A DNA stretch of 18,495 nucleotides from Peptococcaceae bacterium UBA3937 (GTDB taxonomy: Bacteria > Bacillota > Peptococcia > DRI-13 > DTU073). A program made the translations under genes and the position numbers. The stretch lies in contig DGEB01000042.1 in the NCBI GenBank assembly GCA_002385735.1, positions 4,785 through 23,279 on the forward strand, read 5' to 3'. The notes below the pieces were generated by a model, which made no database searches, was not told the origin of the DNA, and was given only the letters and a program-made list of their open reading frames with translations. Below, piece after piece: positions 6,748 through 13,756 of this stretch (within the stretch, counting starts at the first letter, position 1; every line of letters starts with the position of its first letter).

Positions 6748-7492
6748 TAAGCTCATTTCCGAAAATCTCCAGGCGCTCATCGAGGCGCCATGCGGGGTCG
6801 ATCCGGAAGAAAAGTGGCAAAGCTTTAAAGAAAAGTATCAGACAGAGCTGCTTGTAAGGGAGAAAGAGGGAACAGATACGGAACTGGAAAGAGAAAAAAT
6901 AAGGATTCCCTTCGGCCTAAAATTCGCTTATATTGCGGCTGGTCTGGTCGTGGCTTTTACCTGTTGTATGATGAACCCCCAAGTAGTCAGTGCCTTTAGG
7001 GATCAGGTATTTAAATGGGTCGGCCAAAACCAGGAAAACGAGCTGGTTATTTCGCAAATACGCAATCCAGTCACCCCGCCGGGCGATTATGGAGGAATTT
7101 CCTTCGCAGAAGCCCAGGCGTTGGCGTTATTTGATTTGCAATACCCCCACTATCTGCCGGAAAGCCTGGCCGCGGTGGAGCCGCAAATTAACGTGAACGT
7201 CAATGAAGATGGGTATTCCAGCGTAACCTTCTCTTTTATAAAAGGGGAAGCGTATCTCAAGATTACCCAAAGGCAGGATGTCCTGCAATCAAACAAGAAT
7301 ACTTTTGTGCCCCAGGATACCGAAGTCAGTGAAATTACCATCCATAATAACGTCAAGGCCGTTGTTTTGGAAACTGAAGACTATACGGATTTCCAATGGC
7401 AGGAAAAAAACATCGGCTACCGGCTTATGGCCAGGGGCATTGACCGGGAAGAACTCATCAAGGTGATCGAAGAATTAAAAACCGAGGCATGA
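6734..7492 (+). CDS. Putative membrane-anchored anti-sigma factor, DUF4367-like
   Basis: 252 residues: an N-terminal cytoplasmic region (1-60, charged, with DPEEKWQSFKEKY), one TM helix at about 62-80 (KFAYIAAGLVVAFTCCMM), and an extracytoplasmic domain (about 85-252) containing the segment ISFAEAQALALFDLQYPHYLPE and a beta-rich part with KVIEELKTE at the end. The ISFAEAQ...PHYLPE pattern recalls the DUF4367-type sensor domains found on clostridial anti-sigma proteins. No zinc-finger (HxxxCxxC) anti-sigma motif is visible in the N-terminus, so it is not a classic ZAS protein. Starting 14 nt inside the upstream sigma gene implies translational coupling and a matched stoichiometry, as expected for a sigma/anti-sigma pair. 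The stop TGA lies inside the terminator stem. The partner relation is inferred from position. Confidence 0.7.
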   Translation: MKKLDKLISENLQALIEAPCGVDPEEKWQSFKEKYQTELLVREKEGTDTELEREKIRIPFGLKFAYIAAGLVVAFTCCMMNPQVVSAFRDQVFKWVGQNQENELVISQIRNPVTPPGDYGGISFAEAQALALFDLQYPHYLPESLAAVEPQINVNVNEDGYSSVTFSFIKGEAYLKITQRQDVLQSNKNTFVPQDTEVSEITIHNNVKAVVLETEDYTDFQWQEKNIGYRLMARGIDREELIKVIEELKTEA

Positions 7493-7523
7493 AAAGAAGA
7501 AGGTTCTATCTTTTCATGCCTCG
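7483..7523. terminator. Long convergent terminator hairpin (bidirectional)
   Basis: CGAGGCATGAAAAGA (7483-7497) is a perfect 15-bp inverted repeat of TCTTTTCATGCCTCG (7509-7523), with an 11-nt loop that can itself pair AGAA with TTCT. Read on the minus strand the stem is followed by GGTTTTTAATTC, a T-run, so it suits the convergent secreted-protein gene especially well; on the plus strand the tail is TTACAACTTCT. The plus-strand gene's TGA stop (7490-7492) is inside the left arm. Confidence 0.8.
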
Positions 7524-7583
7524 TTACAACTTCTAATTCTTAACAGCATCCTTCGCTAAAATCCGCCCCGTCAAAAGGAATGG

Positions 7584-7970
7584 TTAATACAGGAAATTGG
7601 GGCTGTACGAAATTTTCGTTTCGCCGCCGGCTTTATGGTAGGCGTAAGTGCGCCATACTCCCGGTGAGGCGGGGTAAGAGCGGCTGATGTCCACACCAAG
7701 ACCTGTTAAGTAGGAAGTCCAGGTTTTCTTGGTGACCCAGGTTCCGTTTTCGTATTTTTGAAGTTTCATTTCAATTGATGAGGCATAAACATCCTTCAGA
7801 TCATGGAAGGAATAGCAGACAAAGTTGTCTTTATGGAGACCGATTTCTGAGCCCCAACACATAAAGACGGTTGATCTTTCGGGAGTAACGGTTATTTTGT
7901 CTACTGCAAAGATGGGGGTCGCCACCAGTAGGGTCAAAACCAGGGTCAGTAAAACCACCTTTTTGAACAT
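7584..7970 (-). CDS. Small secreted protein of unknown function
   Basis: 128 residues, not recognised. A clear signal peptide occupies residues 1-22 (MFKK, a hydrophobic VVLLTLVLTLLVATP core, then IFA as a cleavage site), leaving a mature protein of about 106 residues. The mature part contains one pair of cysteines, C38 and C52, that could form a disulfide, a WVTKKTW segment and an aromatic, glycine-rich C-terminus ending SPNFLY. The pattern of alternating polar and aromatic residues suggests a small beta-sandwich, but that is a guess. The start ATG at 7970 has AAGGGAGTGG (7981-7990 on this strand) about 10 nt upstream. It faces the sigma/anti-sigma pair across a shared terminator and is divergent from the sensor kinase. 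It may be a target of that sigma factor or kinase; nothing in the sequence proves it. Confidence 0.75.
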   Translation of the reverse strand: MFKKVVLLTLVLTLLVATPIFAVDKITVTPERSTVFMCWGSEIGLHKDNFVCYSFHDLKDVYASSIEMKLQKYENGTWVTKKTWTSYLTGLGVDISRSYPASPGVWRTYAYHKAGGETKISYSPNFLY

Positions 7971-8015
7971 AAGTATTTTTCCACTCCCTTCGATATGTTT
8001 ACTAATATGACAAAT

Positions 8016-8087
8016 AAAAACAAAAAATGGTTCTATAATAATTTGTTTTTAATATAAAAAAAACGAGAACCTTTTTCTTTTTTTTTT
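8016..8087. repeat. Imperfect inverted repeat with T-tract upstream of the kinase gene
   Basis: GGTTCT (8029-8034) pairs with AGAACC (8066-8071); the A-rich run before the left arm can also pair, with a bulge, with the T-rich run TTTTTCTTTTTTTTTT (8072-8087) after the right arm. It lies in the 205-nt divergent gap between the secreted protein (-) and the kinase (+). It resembles a weak terminator or attenuator but the loop of 31 nt makes that uncertain. Confidence 0.35.
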
Positions 8088-8121
8088 GGTCTAATCTTAT
8101 GTATGAAGAATTTATTTTCTT

Positions 8122-8128
8122 TTCGACA
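8122..8128 (-). promoter_or_regulatory. Candidate Spo0A binding box upstream of the sensor kinase
   Basis: The minus strand reads TTTTGTCGAAAAG over 8118-8130, containing the core 0A box TGTCGAA (8122-8128) with the A/T-rich flanks typical of strong sites. It is about 47 nt before the kinase start and 10 bp upstream of a possible -10 TAAAAT (8139-8144) whose -35 region (TTTCTT, 8116-8121) is poor, an arrangement seen at Spo0A-controlled promoters. The motif is seen directly; binding is inference. Confidence 0.5.
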
Positions 8129-8175
8129 AAATTTGAGATAAAATAATTGTCATTAATTTATTATAAGGATGGTTT

Positions 8176-10413
8176 ATGATGATCGTATTAAAGAAAAATC
8201 CGCCGGTATTAAATCTTCATAAGGAAATTCTTTATGCGTTGTTATTTATAGGGATTTGTAGCCTGATTATTAATTATTTATGGACGCAAAACTTGTTGTT
8301 TTATCACACCTTTGCGGAACTGGTCTGTATTTTTACATCTTTAGTTATTTTTATGACGATCTGGTATACTTATGAAATTAATGACCAGTTGAATCACCTG
8401 ATCGGCTTTGGTTTTTTAGCGGTGGCTATTTTTGATGCGATCCATGCCATTTATTATGCGGAGTATGTGGCGGGCCAGAATCAATTGTCGCTTTGGTATT
8501 GGCTGTTCGGCAGGATTATTGAAGGAATTGTTTTAAACCTGATGGTTTGGGAGAAGTATAATCTATCAAAGAAGAGCGCTTTTTTGGTTACGGTCCTCGT
8601 TTCATCTTTTTGTTCCTGGTTGATTTACCAGCAGCGGGCCTATTTGCCGCTGTTAAGAGATCCTTCCGGCATTACAGTTATTCGGCTTATCATCGAAGGT
8701 CTGGTCATCCTTTTATTCCTCCGCGCCTTATCGAAAATAAAAGGGAAACGAAAGGAAAAAGGGCAAATCGCCTATGATTATATCTTTACTGCTTTAATTA
8801 TTGCGATCATTGCTGAGCTCATTCTTATGTTCTTTTCCTTTGAGTCGGTGTTTCATGGCGTGGGGCACCTTTTCAAAACAATTTACTATTTCTTTCTTTT
8901 TAAAGGGATTTTTGTCTCCGTGGTGCTCTATCCTTATGAGCGTTTAGAAGATAACAACCAATTTTTGATTAACGTGCTCAATGATTTACCAGTTGGTGTA
9001 ACGATGTATAATGCGCATGATTTAAAACTATGCTTTGCTAACACTAAGGCCCTTAACCTGTTTAATTGCGAACTGAAAAACATCTATGGTTTTATTCCGG
9101 ATGATATCGCCATTCGGTTTGGCGAAATGAAAAGAATTCCCCACCTTTTGTTGACCGGGTCCAATACCGAAAGAAGCATTCTATTGGAAGTGCAGGATAA
9201 TACGGGGAAAAAGCTGAAATTGATGACCGATTATTTTAAAATGGAGGACCAATACCTGGTGATGTTTGAAGAAGCTAAGAAGGAGCAGGATTTAACCAAT
9301 CTGAATTTGCAGTCCAAAGCGATTCTTAGTTCCATCAATAATCCGATTATCATCACCAATCTTGATTACATTATTATCACTTGCAACGCCAAAACCACGG
9401 AATTGTTCGATATGGAAGAGTCGGAAATCATCGGGAAAAATGTTTATTCCCTCTTTGAATTAATCAAAGATGAGCGGGAAGTGGAAAAAAGTGAAAGGTT
9501 AAAACACGATTATTTTAAATCGGTGCAAAAGGATAACTTTTTACGGATTTCCATTGTGACCCTCAAAGGGTGCCGGAAAGAGCTGCTGGTCCATACCGAT
9601 CAGATTAAAAATGTGGAGGGGGATATTATCGGCATTATGATCACCGCGGCTGATATCACCATGATCAATCAGGAAAATGAACTGCAACGGCAGAATGAAA
9701 AATTAATCATTCTGGGACAAATGGCCGCAGGCGTAGTCCATGAAATAAAAAATCCTTTAACGACCATTAAAGGATTTAGCCAATTGATTAAATATAAAGC
9801 GGAAGACGAAAAGATCTTAGAATTCGCCCGCTATATTGATGAGGAAACGGACAATATCAATAAGTTTGTTGCTGATTTTCTGTTGTTTGCCAAGCCCGCA
9901 CCTTTTCAATTAAGAGAGATCACGATTAATGAGCTCATTGAATCGATCAAAACCATGATTGAGACCAATGCTTTCATCAGAAAGATCAATGTAAGTTTTC
10001 AAATTAATGATGGTGAAAAAGTGATTAAGGCCGACCTGAACAAAATCCGGCAAGTCATTTTAAATATTACGAAAAACGCCATGGAAGTATTGATCGAACA
10101 GGCGCATCCCGAAATAAGGATACGTACGGAGTATCGCCCTAAGAGTTGTGAAATGATGATTCGGATTCATAATAACGGAAAACCGATGACCGAAGAAGAA
10201 AAACTGATGGCGGGCACGCCCTTTTTCACTACCAAAGCCAAAGGAACAGGTTTAGGCTTAAGTGTTTGTTACCAAATCATTCGCGAACATTACGGGAGAA
10301 TCGAAATCGAAAGCGGAGACGGAAAAGGAACCGAATTCATTATTGTTCTCCCTTGTCCCCAGGAAGAGATAAAAGAAAATAAGCAGGGAAAAACCGTTCA
10401 CGTTCATATATAA
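8176..10413 (+). CDS. MASE3-PAS sensor histidine kinase (orphan), possible sporulation kinase
   Basis: 745-residue membrane kinase. Eight hydrophobic helices (about residues 20-252) form a MASE3-like sensor region with FYHTFAELVCIF near TM2. Two PAS-like domains follow (about 257-370 and 375-495). The HisKA domain has phospho-acceptor H522 in VHEIKNPLTTIKGFSQLI, a wording very like Bacillus sporulation kinases. The ATPase domain has N634 in the N-box (NITKNAMEVL), FFTTK, and GTGLGL from about residue 690. The G1 box reads NNGKPM at 666-671, so the adenine-binding Asp of DxGxG is Asn and the second Gly is Pro. The ATG at 8176 follows TAAGGA. No response regulator is nearby, as expected for a kinase that acts on Spo0A or Spo0F. 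The gene looks more AT-rich than its flanks. dut follows after 47 nt without a terminator. Confidence 0.9.
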   Translation: MMIVLKKNPPVLNLHKEILYALLFIGICSLIINYLWTQNLLFYHTFAELVCIFTSLVIFMTIWYTYEINDQLNHLIGFGFLAVAIFDAIHAIYYAEYVAGQNQLSLWYWLFGRIIEGIVLNLMVWEKYNLSKKSAFLVTVLVSSFCSWLIYQQRAYLPLLRDPSGITVIRLIIEGLVILLFLRALSKIKGKRKEKGQIAYDYIFTALIIAIIAELILMFFSFESVFHGVGHLFKTIYYFFLFKGIFVSVVLYPYERLEDNNQFLINVLNDLPVGVTMYNAHDLKLCFANTKALNLFNCELKNIYGFIPDDIAIRFGEMKRIPHLLLTGSNTERSILLEVQDNTGKKLKLMTDYFKMEDQYLVMFEEAKKEQDLTNLNLQSKAILSSINNPIIITNLDYIIITCNAKTTELFDMEESEIIGKNVYSLFELIKDEREVEKSERLKHDYFKSVQKDNFLRISIVTLKGCRKELLVHTDQIKNVEGDIIGIMITAADITMINQENELQRQNEKLIILGQMAAGVVHEIKNPLTTIKGFSQLIKYKAEDEKILEFARYIDEETDNINKFVADFLLFAKPAPFQLREITINELIESIKTMIETNAFIRKINVSFQINDGEKVIKADLNKIRQVILNITKNAMEVLIEQAHPEIRIRTEYRPKSCEMMIRIHNNGKPMTEEEKLMAGTPFFTTKAKGTGLGLSVCYQIIREHYGRIEIESGDGKGTEFIIVLPCPQEEIKENKQGKTVHVHI

Positions 10414-10460
10414 TCAATATATAAAAAAGATAAGAAAAAGCTTTCAGACGGAGGGAAAAG

Positions 10461-10913
10461 ATGAGCGTGGCAGAAAAGGTCAAAATTATGGTGGAACGTT
10501 GTCATCCGGAGGCCAGAATACCGGATTATGCCCATCCCGGCGATGCAGGGATGGATTTGTACGCCGTGGAAGAGGAAATTATCGGACCGGGGAAGACCGT
10601 TTTGGTGAGAACCGGGCTGAAAGTAGCTCTTCCGGTAGGCTATGAACTGCAGGTGCGCCCGCGGAGCGGCCTGTCCTTAAAATCACCGCTTCGCATTGCC
10701 AATAGCCCCGGCACCATTGACGCGGGATATCGGGACGAGGTTTGTGTCATTGTGCACAACAGCTCAAGCGAGGAAGAGTACCGGATCAAAAAAGGCGACC
10801 GGATCGCCCAGATCGTCTTGCAAAAGGTACCCACCATCGAATGGGTACCGGTGGAAAACGTGGCCGAGATAGGACAAAACCGGGGCGGCGGCTTCGGCTC
10901 CAGCGGACGCTAG
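10461..10913 (+). CDS. dut: Deoxyuridine 5'-triphosphate nucleotidohydrolase (dUTPase)
   Basis: Trimeric dUTPase that hydrolyses dUTP to dUMP and pyrophosphate, keeping uracil out of DNA and supplying dUMP for thymidylate synthesis. The 150-residue protein has all five family motifs in order: DAGMDLYA (motif 1), RPRSGLSL (motif 2), GTIDAGYRDEV (motif 3, with the catalytic Asp and uracil-binding Tyr), GDRIAQIVL (motif 4) and RGGGFGSSGR (motif 5, the P-loop-like tail). The start ATG has GGAGGG 5 nt upstream. It follows the sensor kinase by 47 nt on the same strand with no visible terminator between, so kinase read-through is possible; the functional link is not obvious. A hairpin overlaps its stop codon. 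Confidence 0.97.
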   Translation: MSVAEKVKIMVERCHPEARIPDYAHPGDAGMDLYAVEEEIIGPGKTVLVRTGLKVALPVGYELQVRPRSGLSLKSPLRIANSPGTIDAGYRDEVCVIVHNSSSEEEYRIKKGDRIAQIVLQKVPTIEWVPVENVAEIGQNRGGGFGSSGR

Positions 10914-10929
10914 CTTGCTAAGTCCGCTG
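10901..10929 (+). terminator. Hairpin overlapping the dut stop codon
   Basis: CAGCGGAC (10901-10908) pairs perfectly with GTCCGCTG (10922-10929), followed by TTCTCTCTTGC, a pyrimidine-rich but not pure T tail. The dut TAG (10911-10913) is in the loop. It is probably a first, weak terminator or a 3'-end protecting structure ahead of the stronger hairpin at 11006. Confidence 0.45.
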
Positions 10930-11005
10930 TTCTCTCTTGCACGTGCTAACCGCTCCAAGGAACGCGGCCAACATTATTGGATTAACAGCTCGCTTAACAG
11001 GAATT

Positions 11006-11051
11006 AAAAATAACCACGTCGGAAGATGGATTTCCTGACGTGGTTATTTTT
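11006..11051. terminator. Bidirectional terminator between dut and pepF
   Basis: AAAAATAACCACGTC (11006-11020) is a perfect 15-bp inverted repeat of GACGTGGTTATTTTT (11037-11051), with further GGAA/TTCC pairing in the 16-nt loop. Because the arms begin with A5 and end with T5, both strands read as hairpin plus T-run, which suits the two convergent genes. Confidence 0.9.
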
Positions 11052-11072
11052 ACATTGTGCCTCTCAGAAAAA

Positions 11073-12842
11073 TTATGTTGTCTCAAGTAAATCCAGGCAG
11101 CTGGCAAAATCATCGATAGCCGCCAGAACCGGGCCGGAGCTGGTCATATCCACGCCGGCCTTTTTTAGTAAGTTGATCGGGTAATCGGAGCCGCCGGTGG
11201 TGAGAAAATGCAGGTAAGCCTCCAGGGCGCCTTCTTTTTGCTGCTCGATTTGTTGGGCCAGGCAAATGGCGGCGGAAATTCCTGTGGCGTACTGGTACAC
11301 ATAGAACGGCCGGTAGAAATGGGGGATGCGGGCCCATTCGTAGGTTAATTCCCGGTCAATGGTGAAGTCGGGGCCGTGGTAATACTCATATAGCCCGTGG
11401 TATTTCTGACAAAGCAGTTCCGGGGTGAGGGGGGTCTCTTCAGCCACCAGTTGGTGCATCTGCATTTCAAAGTCCGCAAAAAAGGCTTGCCGGTATAAGG
11501 TGGAGCGGATGCTGTCCAGGTGCATGCTGAGCAGGTAGTTTCTTTCCTCTGGATCGGTGGCCCGGTTCAGCAGGTAGCGGTAGAGGAAATACTCGTTGAC
11601 GGTGGATGCCACTTCCGCGGTAAAAATCACGTAATCCGCATTGACATAAGGCTGATGCAGATTGCTGTAGTAGCTGTGCATCACATGGCCCAGTTCGTGG
11701 GCCATCGTAAACAGGTCATCCAGGGTGCCCGTGAAATTCAACAGGGAATAGGGGTGAACGCCGTAAACGCCGTTGGCGTAAGCACCGGAGACTTTGCCTT
11801 TTTTGGGGTACACGTCAATCCAGCGTTCGGTAAAGGCCTGCTTTAAAACCTTGGTGTATTCTTCTCCCAAAATGCTCAAGGCAGCCAGGACAGTTTCCCG
11901 GGCTTCTTCAAAACTATATGTTTTGTCCACGTTTTTCGTGAAGGGAACAAAAAGGTCATAGAAATGCAGATCGGGATAGCCCAGCTTCCTTTTTCTAAGG
12001 TCCAGATAGCGCTGCAGCTGGTGGACATTGCTGCGGACGGTTTCAATTAAGGAGTCGTACACATGGATAGGGATATGGTTTTGCTGCAGGGCCATTTCCC
12101 GGGAAGAGGCATATTTTCTGGTTTTGGCTAAAAAGGCATGGTAGCGGATATTTCCGTAAATGATGGAAGTGATGGAGTTAATGGAGCTTCCGTATGTATT
12201 TAAAAGCGCTTGGAAGAATCTTGCCCGGAAAGCCCGGTCCCGGGAATTGAGCGCCTTACGGTAATGGGCTTCGTTGGCGATGATTTTTTGCCCGGTGTCG
12301 TCTTCGATTTCCGGGTATTTTAAGTCATTAACCGTCAGGTCGTCGTAGATTTTTTCAAAAGTGCCCCCCAAAGCCCCCATCTGGGAAAGGATTTCTTCCT
12401 CCGCCGGGGTGAGGATATGGGCTTTCATTTGAAAGAGTTTTTCAAACATAAAACGGTAGGTTTCCAGTTCCGGGAGTTCTTCGATGTATTGGTGGAAAGT
12501 TTCCGGCTGCATTTGGAGCAGTTCCGGTTCATAAAAGGCCAGGGCGCTGCTGATCTTGGTGTAGAGGATGTCCAGTTTTTCGTAATCCTTTTTCGCGGCG
12601 GCATTACTCATGTCGGCGTCGAATTTCATCTTGGCGTAAGAGGCCGCCCGTTCCAATTTAATCCCCAATTGGTCCATCAAGGTTAAGGTCTCCAGCAAAT
12701 TGCGGGCGCTGGTGGTAATAGTGCCTTTTTTGGCCACGATTTGCTTTAGTAAAGCCTCGATTTCGTGCCGGTCTTTTTCCCATTCCTCGGTGGAGGGGTA
12801 TAAATGGGAAAGATCCCAAGTGTATTGTTCCGTTGGATTCAA
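11073..12842 (-). CDS. pepF: Oligoendopeptidase F (M3 family zinc metallopeptidase)
   Basis: 589-residue cytoplasmic metallopeptidase that cleaves short peptides; family members are about 600 residues. The zinc site is intact: HELGH with H382, E383 and H386, and the third ligand E410 in TAEVASTVNEYF. Other M3B features are the N-terminal YTWDLSHLYPS, the segment VSGAYANGVYGVHPY before the active site, and the C-terminal FYVYQYATGISAA with LKKAGVDMTS. The start is TTG at 12842: AAAGGAGTG (12850-12858 on this strand) lies 7 nt upstream and MNPTEQYTWDLS matches the family. In Bacillus relatives PepF has been linked to peptide turnover and, when overproduced, to sporulation signalling; no such role can be shown here. 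It converges on dut and diverges from the DUF1614 operon. Confidence 0.96.
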   Translation of the reverse strand: MNPTEQYTWDLSHLYPSTEEWEKDRHEIEALLKQIVAKKGTITTSARNLLETLTLMDQLGIKLERAASYAKMKFDADMSNAAAKKDYEKLDILYTKISSALAFYEPELLQMQPETFHQYIEELPELETYRFMFEKLFQMKAHILTPAEEEILSQMGALGGTFEKIYDDLTVNDLKYPEIEDDTGQKIIANEAHYRKALNSRDRAFRARFFQALLNTYGSSINSITSIIYGNIRYHAFLAKTRKYASSREMALQQNHIPIHVYDSLIETVRSNVHQLQRYLDLRKRKLGYPDLHFYDLFVPFTKNVDKTYSFEEARETVLAALSILGEEYTKVLKQAFTERWIDVYPKKGKVSGAYANGVYGVHPYSLLNFTGTLDDLFTMAHELGHVMHSYYSNLHQPYVNADYVIFTAEVASTVNEYFLYRYLLNRATDPEERNYLLSMHLDSIRSTLYRQAFFADFEMQMHQLVAEETPLTPELLCQKYHGLYEYYHGPDFTIDRELTYEWARIPHFYRPFYVYQYATGISAAICLAQQIEQQKEGALEAYLHFLTTGGSDYPINLLKKAGVDMTSSGPVLAAIDDFASCLDLLETT

Positions 12843-12878
12843 AGCGATTCACTCCTTTGGGTTAGATTAACAATTATT

Positions 12879-12907
12879 ATTATATGGCAAATCGTCGGCT
12901 TTAACCA
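12879..12907 (-). promoter_or_regulatory. Probable promoter of pepF
   Basis: On the minus strand a perfect TATAAT occupies 12884-12879, with a poor -35 (TGGTTA, 12907-12902) at 17 bp. It lies about 37 nt upstream of the TTG start. The -10 carries most of the weight. Confidence 0.5.
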
Positions 12908-12926
12908 CTATTTGACAATCAAGATG

Positions 12927-12957
12927 CATAGATTTCCGGCCGGCTGGGAAATCTATG
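12927..12957. repeat. 11-bp perfect inverted repeat in the pepF/DUF1614 divergent region
   Basis: CATAGATTTCC (12927-12937) and GGAAATCTATG (12947-12957) are exact inverted copies separated by the GC-rich GGCCGGCTG. The repeat lies between the divergent pepF and DUF1614 promoters and has no T-tract on either side, so a protein-binding operator is more likely than a terminator. Confidence 0.6.
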
Positions 12958-12984
12958 GAGTATAAGGAAATGCTGAAAACAATC

Positions 12985-12993
12985 TGATAAAAT
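12985..12993 (+). promoter_or_regulatory. Candidate extended -10 promoter of the DUF1614-SpoIIP-DUF3189 operon
   Basis: TGATAAAAT matches the extended -10 form TGnTATAAT with one mismatch, 26 nt before the ATG at 13019. There is no good -35. A sporulation sigma factor could be used instead, but I could not find a clean sigma-E, F or G consensus. Confidence 0.35.
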
Positions 12994-13018
12994 GCGGATT
13001 GAACAAAGGAGGGTTCCG

Positions 13019-13756
13019 ATGACCAGATTACCTTTAGGAACGATCGTTTTAGTCGTCGTGTCGCTTTTGGTTTATTTCGGCCTGGCCCATCGTTTGTTAG
13101 ACCGGATGCGACTTACGGACAAACAGGCCCTCATTGTCCTGGGCGCCTTGATTGTGGGTAGCTTTATCGATATTCCCCTTTCCCGGGGGAATATCAATGT
13201 AACTTTAAATGTGGGCGGGGCGCTGGTGCCCTTGGGGCTAGCCGTTTATCTTCTGACCAGGGCGGGGACCACGAAAGAATGGGGCCGGTCGCTCCTGGCC
13301 ACAGCAGTCACGGCGGGACTGATTTATTTTCTCGGCAGTATCCTGATGACCAACGAGCCCTATGACCGGCGCACCATTTTGGACCCCTTATACGTTTATC
13401 CATTGGTGGCCGGGGTTACCGCCTATGTGCTGGGCCGTTCCCGCCGGGCCGCCTTTGTGGCGGCGACCCTGGGCGTCTTAAGCCTGGATGTCATCCATTA
13501 TTTCTGGCTCCTTTCCAAAGGAGTGCCGGGGACGGTGCATTTTGGCGGGGCCGGCGCCTTTGACTCCATCGTTTTTGCCGGCCTGGTGGCGATTCTATTA
13601 GCGGAGATCTTCGGCGAAAGCCGGGAGCGGTTGCAGGGCGGACCAATCAGCGAAGGGCACGCGCCCAGCTTGCTCAAACATTTGCAGGTGGATAAGGAAA
13701 GTGAGAATGAGATGGTAAAGGAAGATGGGGATGAACATGAAGAAAAACATCATTAA
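13019..13756 (+). CDS. DUF1614-family multi-pass membrane protein
   Basis: 245 residues with about seven to eight hydrophobic segments covering residues 5-205. The middle contains SFIDIPLSRG followed by LNVGGALVPLGLAVYLL, the glycine/proline motif I associate with DUF1614 proteins; their function is unknown. Later segments include DVIHYFWLL and GAGAFDSIVFAGLVAILLAEI. The last 40 residues are hydrophilic, acidic and end in a His-rich DEHEEKHH, probably cytoplasmic. ATG 13019 is chosen because AAAGGAGGG lies 5 nt upstream; an in-frame ATG at 12992 lies at the -10 element and is unlikely. The 3' end overlaps the SpoIIP-family gene by 26 nt, so the two are coupled, and a sporulation-related membrane role is the best contextual guess. 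Confidence 0.72.
   Translation: MTRLPLGTIVLVVVSLLVYFGLAHRLLDRMRLTDKQALIVLGALIVGSFIDIPLSRGNINVTLNVGGALVPLGLAVYLLTRAGTTKEWGRSLLATAVTAGLIYFLGSILMTNEPYDRRTILDPLYVYPLVAGVTAYVLGRSRRAAFVAATLGVLSLDVIHYFWLLSKGVPGTVHFGGAGAFDSIVFAGLVAILLAEIFGESRERLQGGPISEGHAPSLLKHLQVDKESENEMVKEDGDEHEEKHH

Noticed and set aside
12912..12940. Consensus TTGACA (12912-12917) as a plus-strand -35 for the DUF1614 operon
   Set aside because: No acceptable -10 at 16-18 bp; the position falls inside the inverted repeat (TCCGGC).
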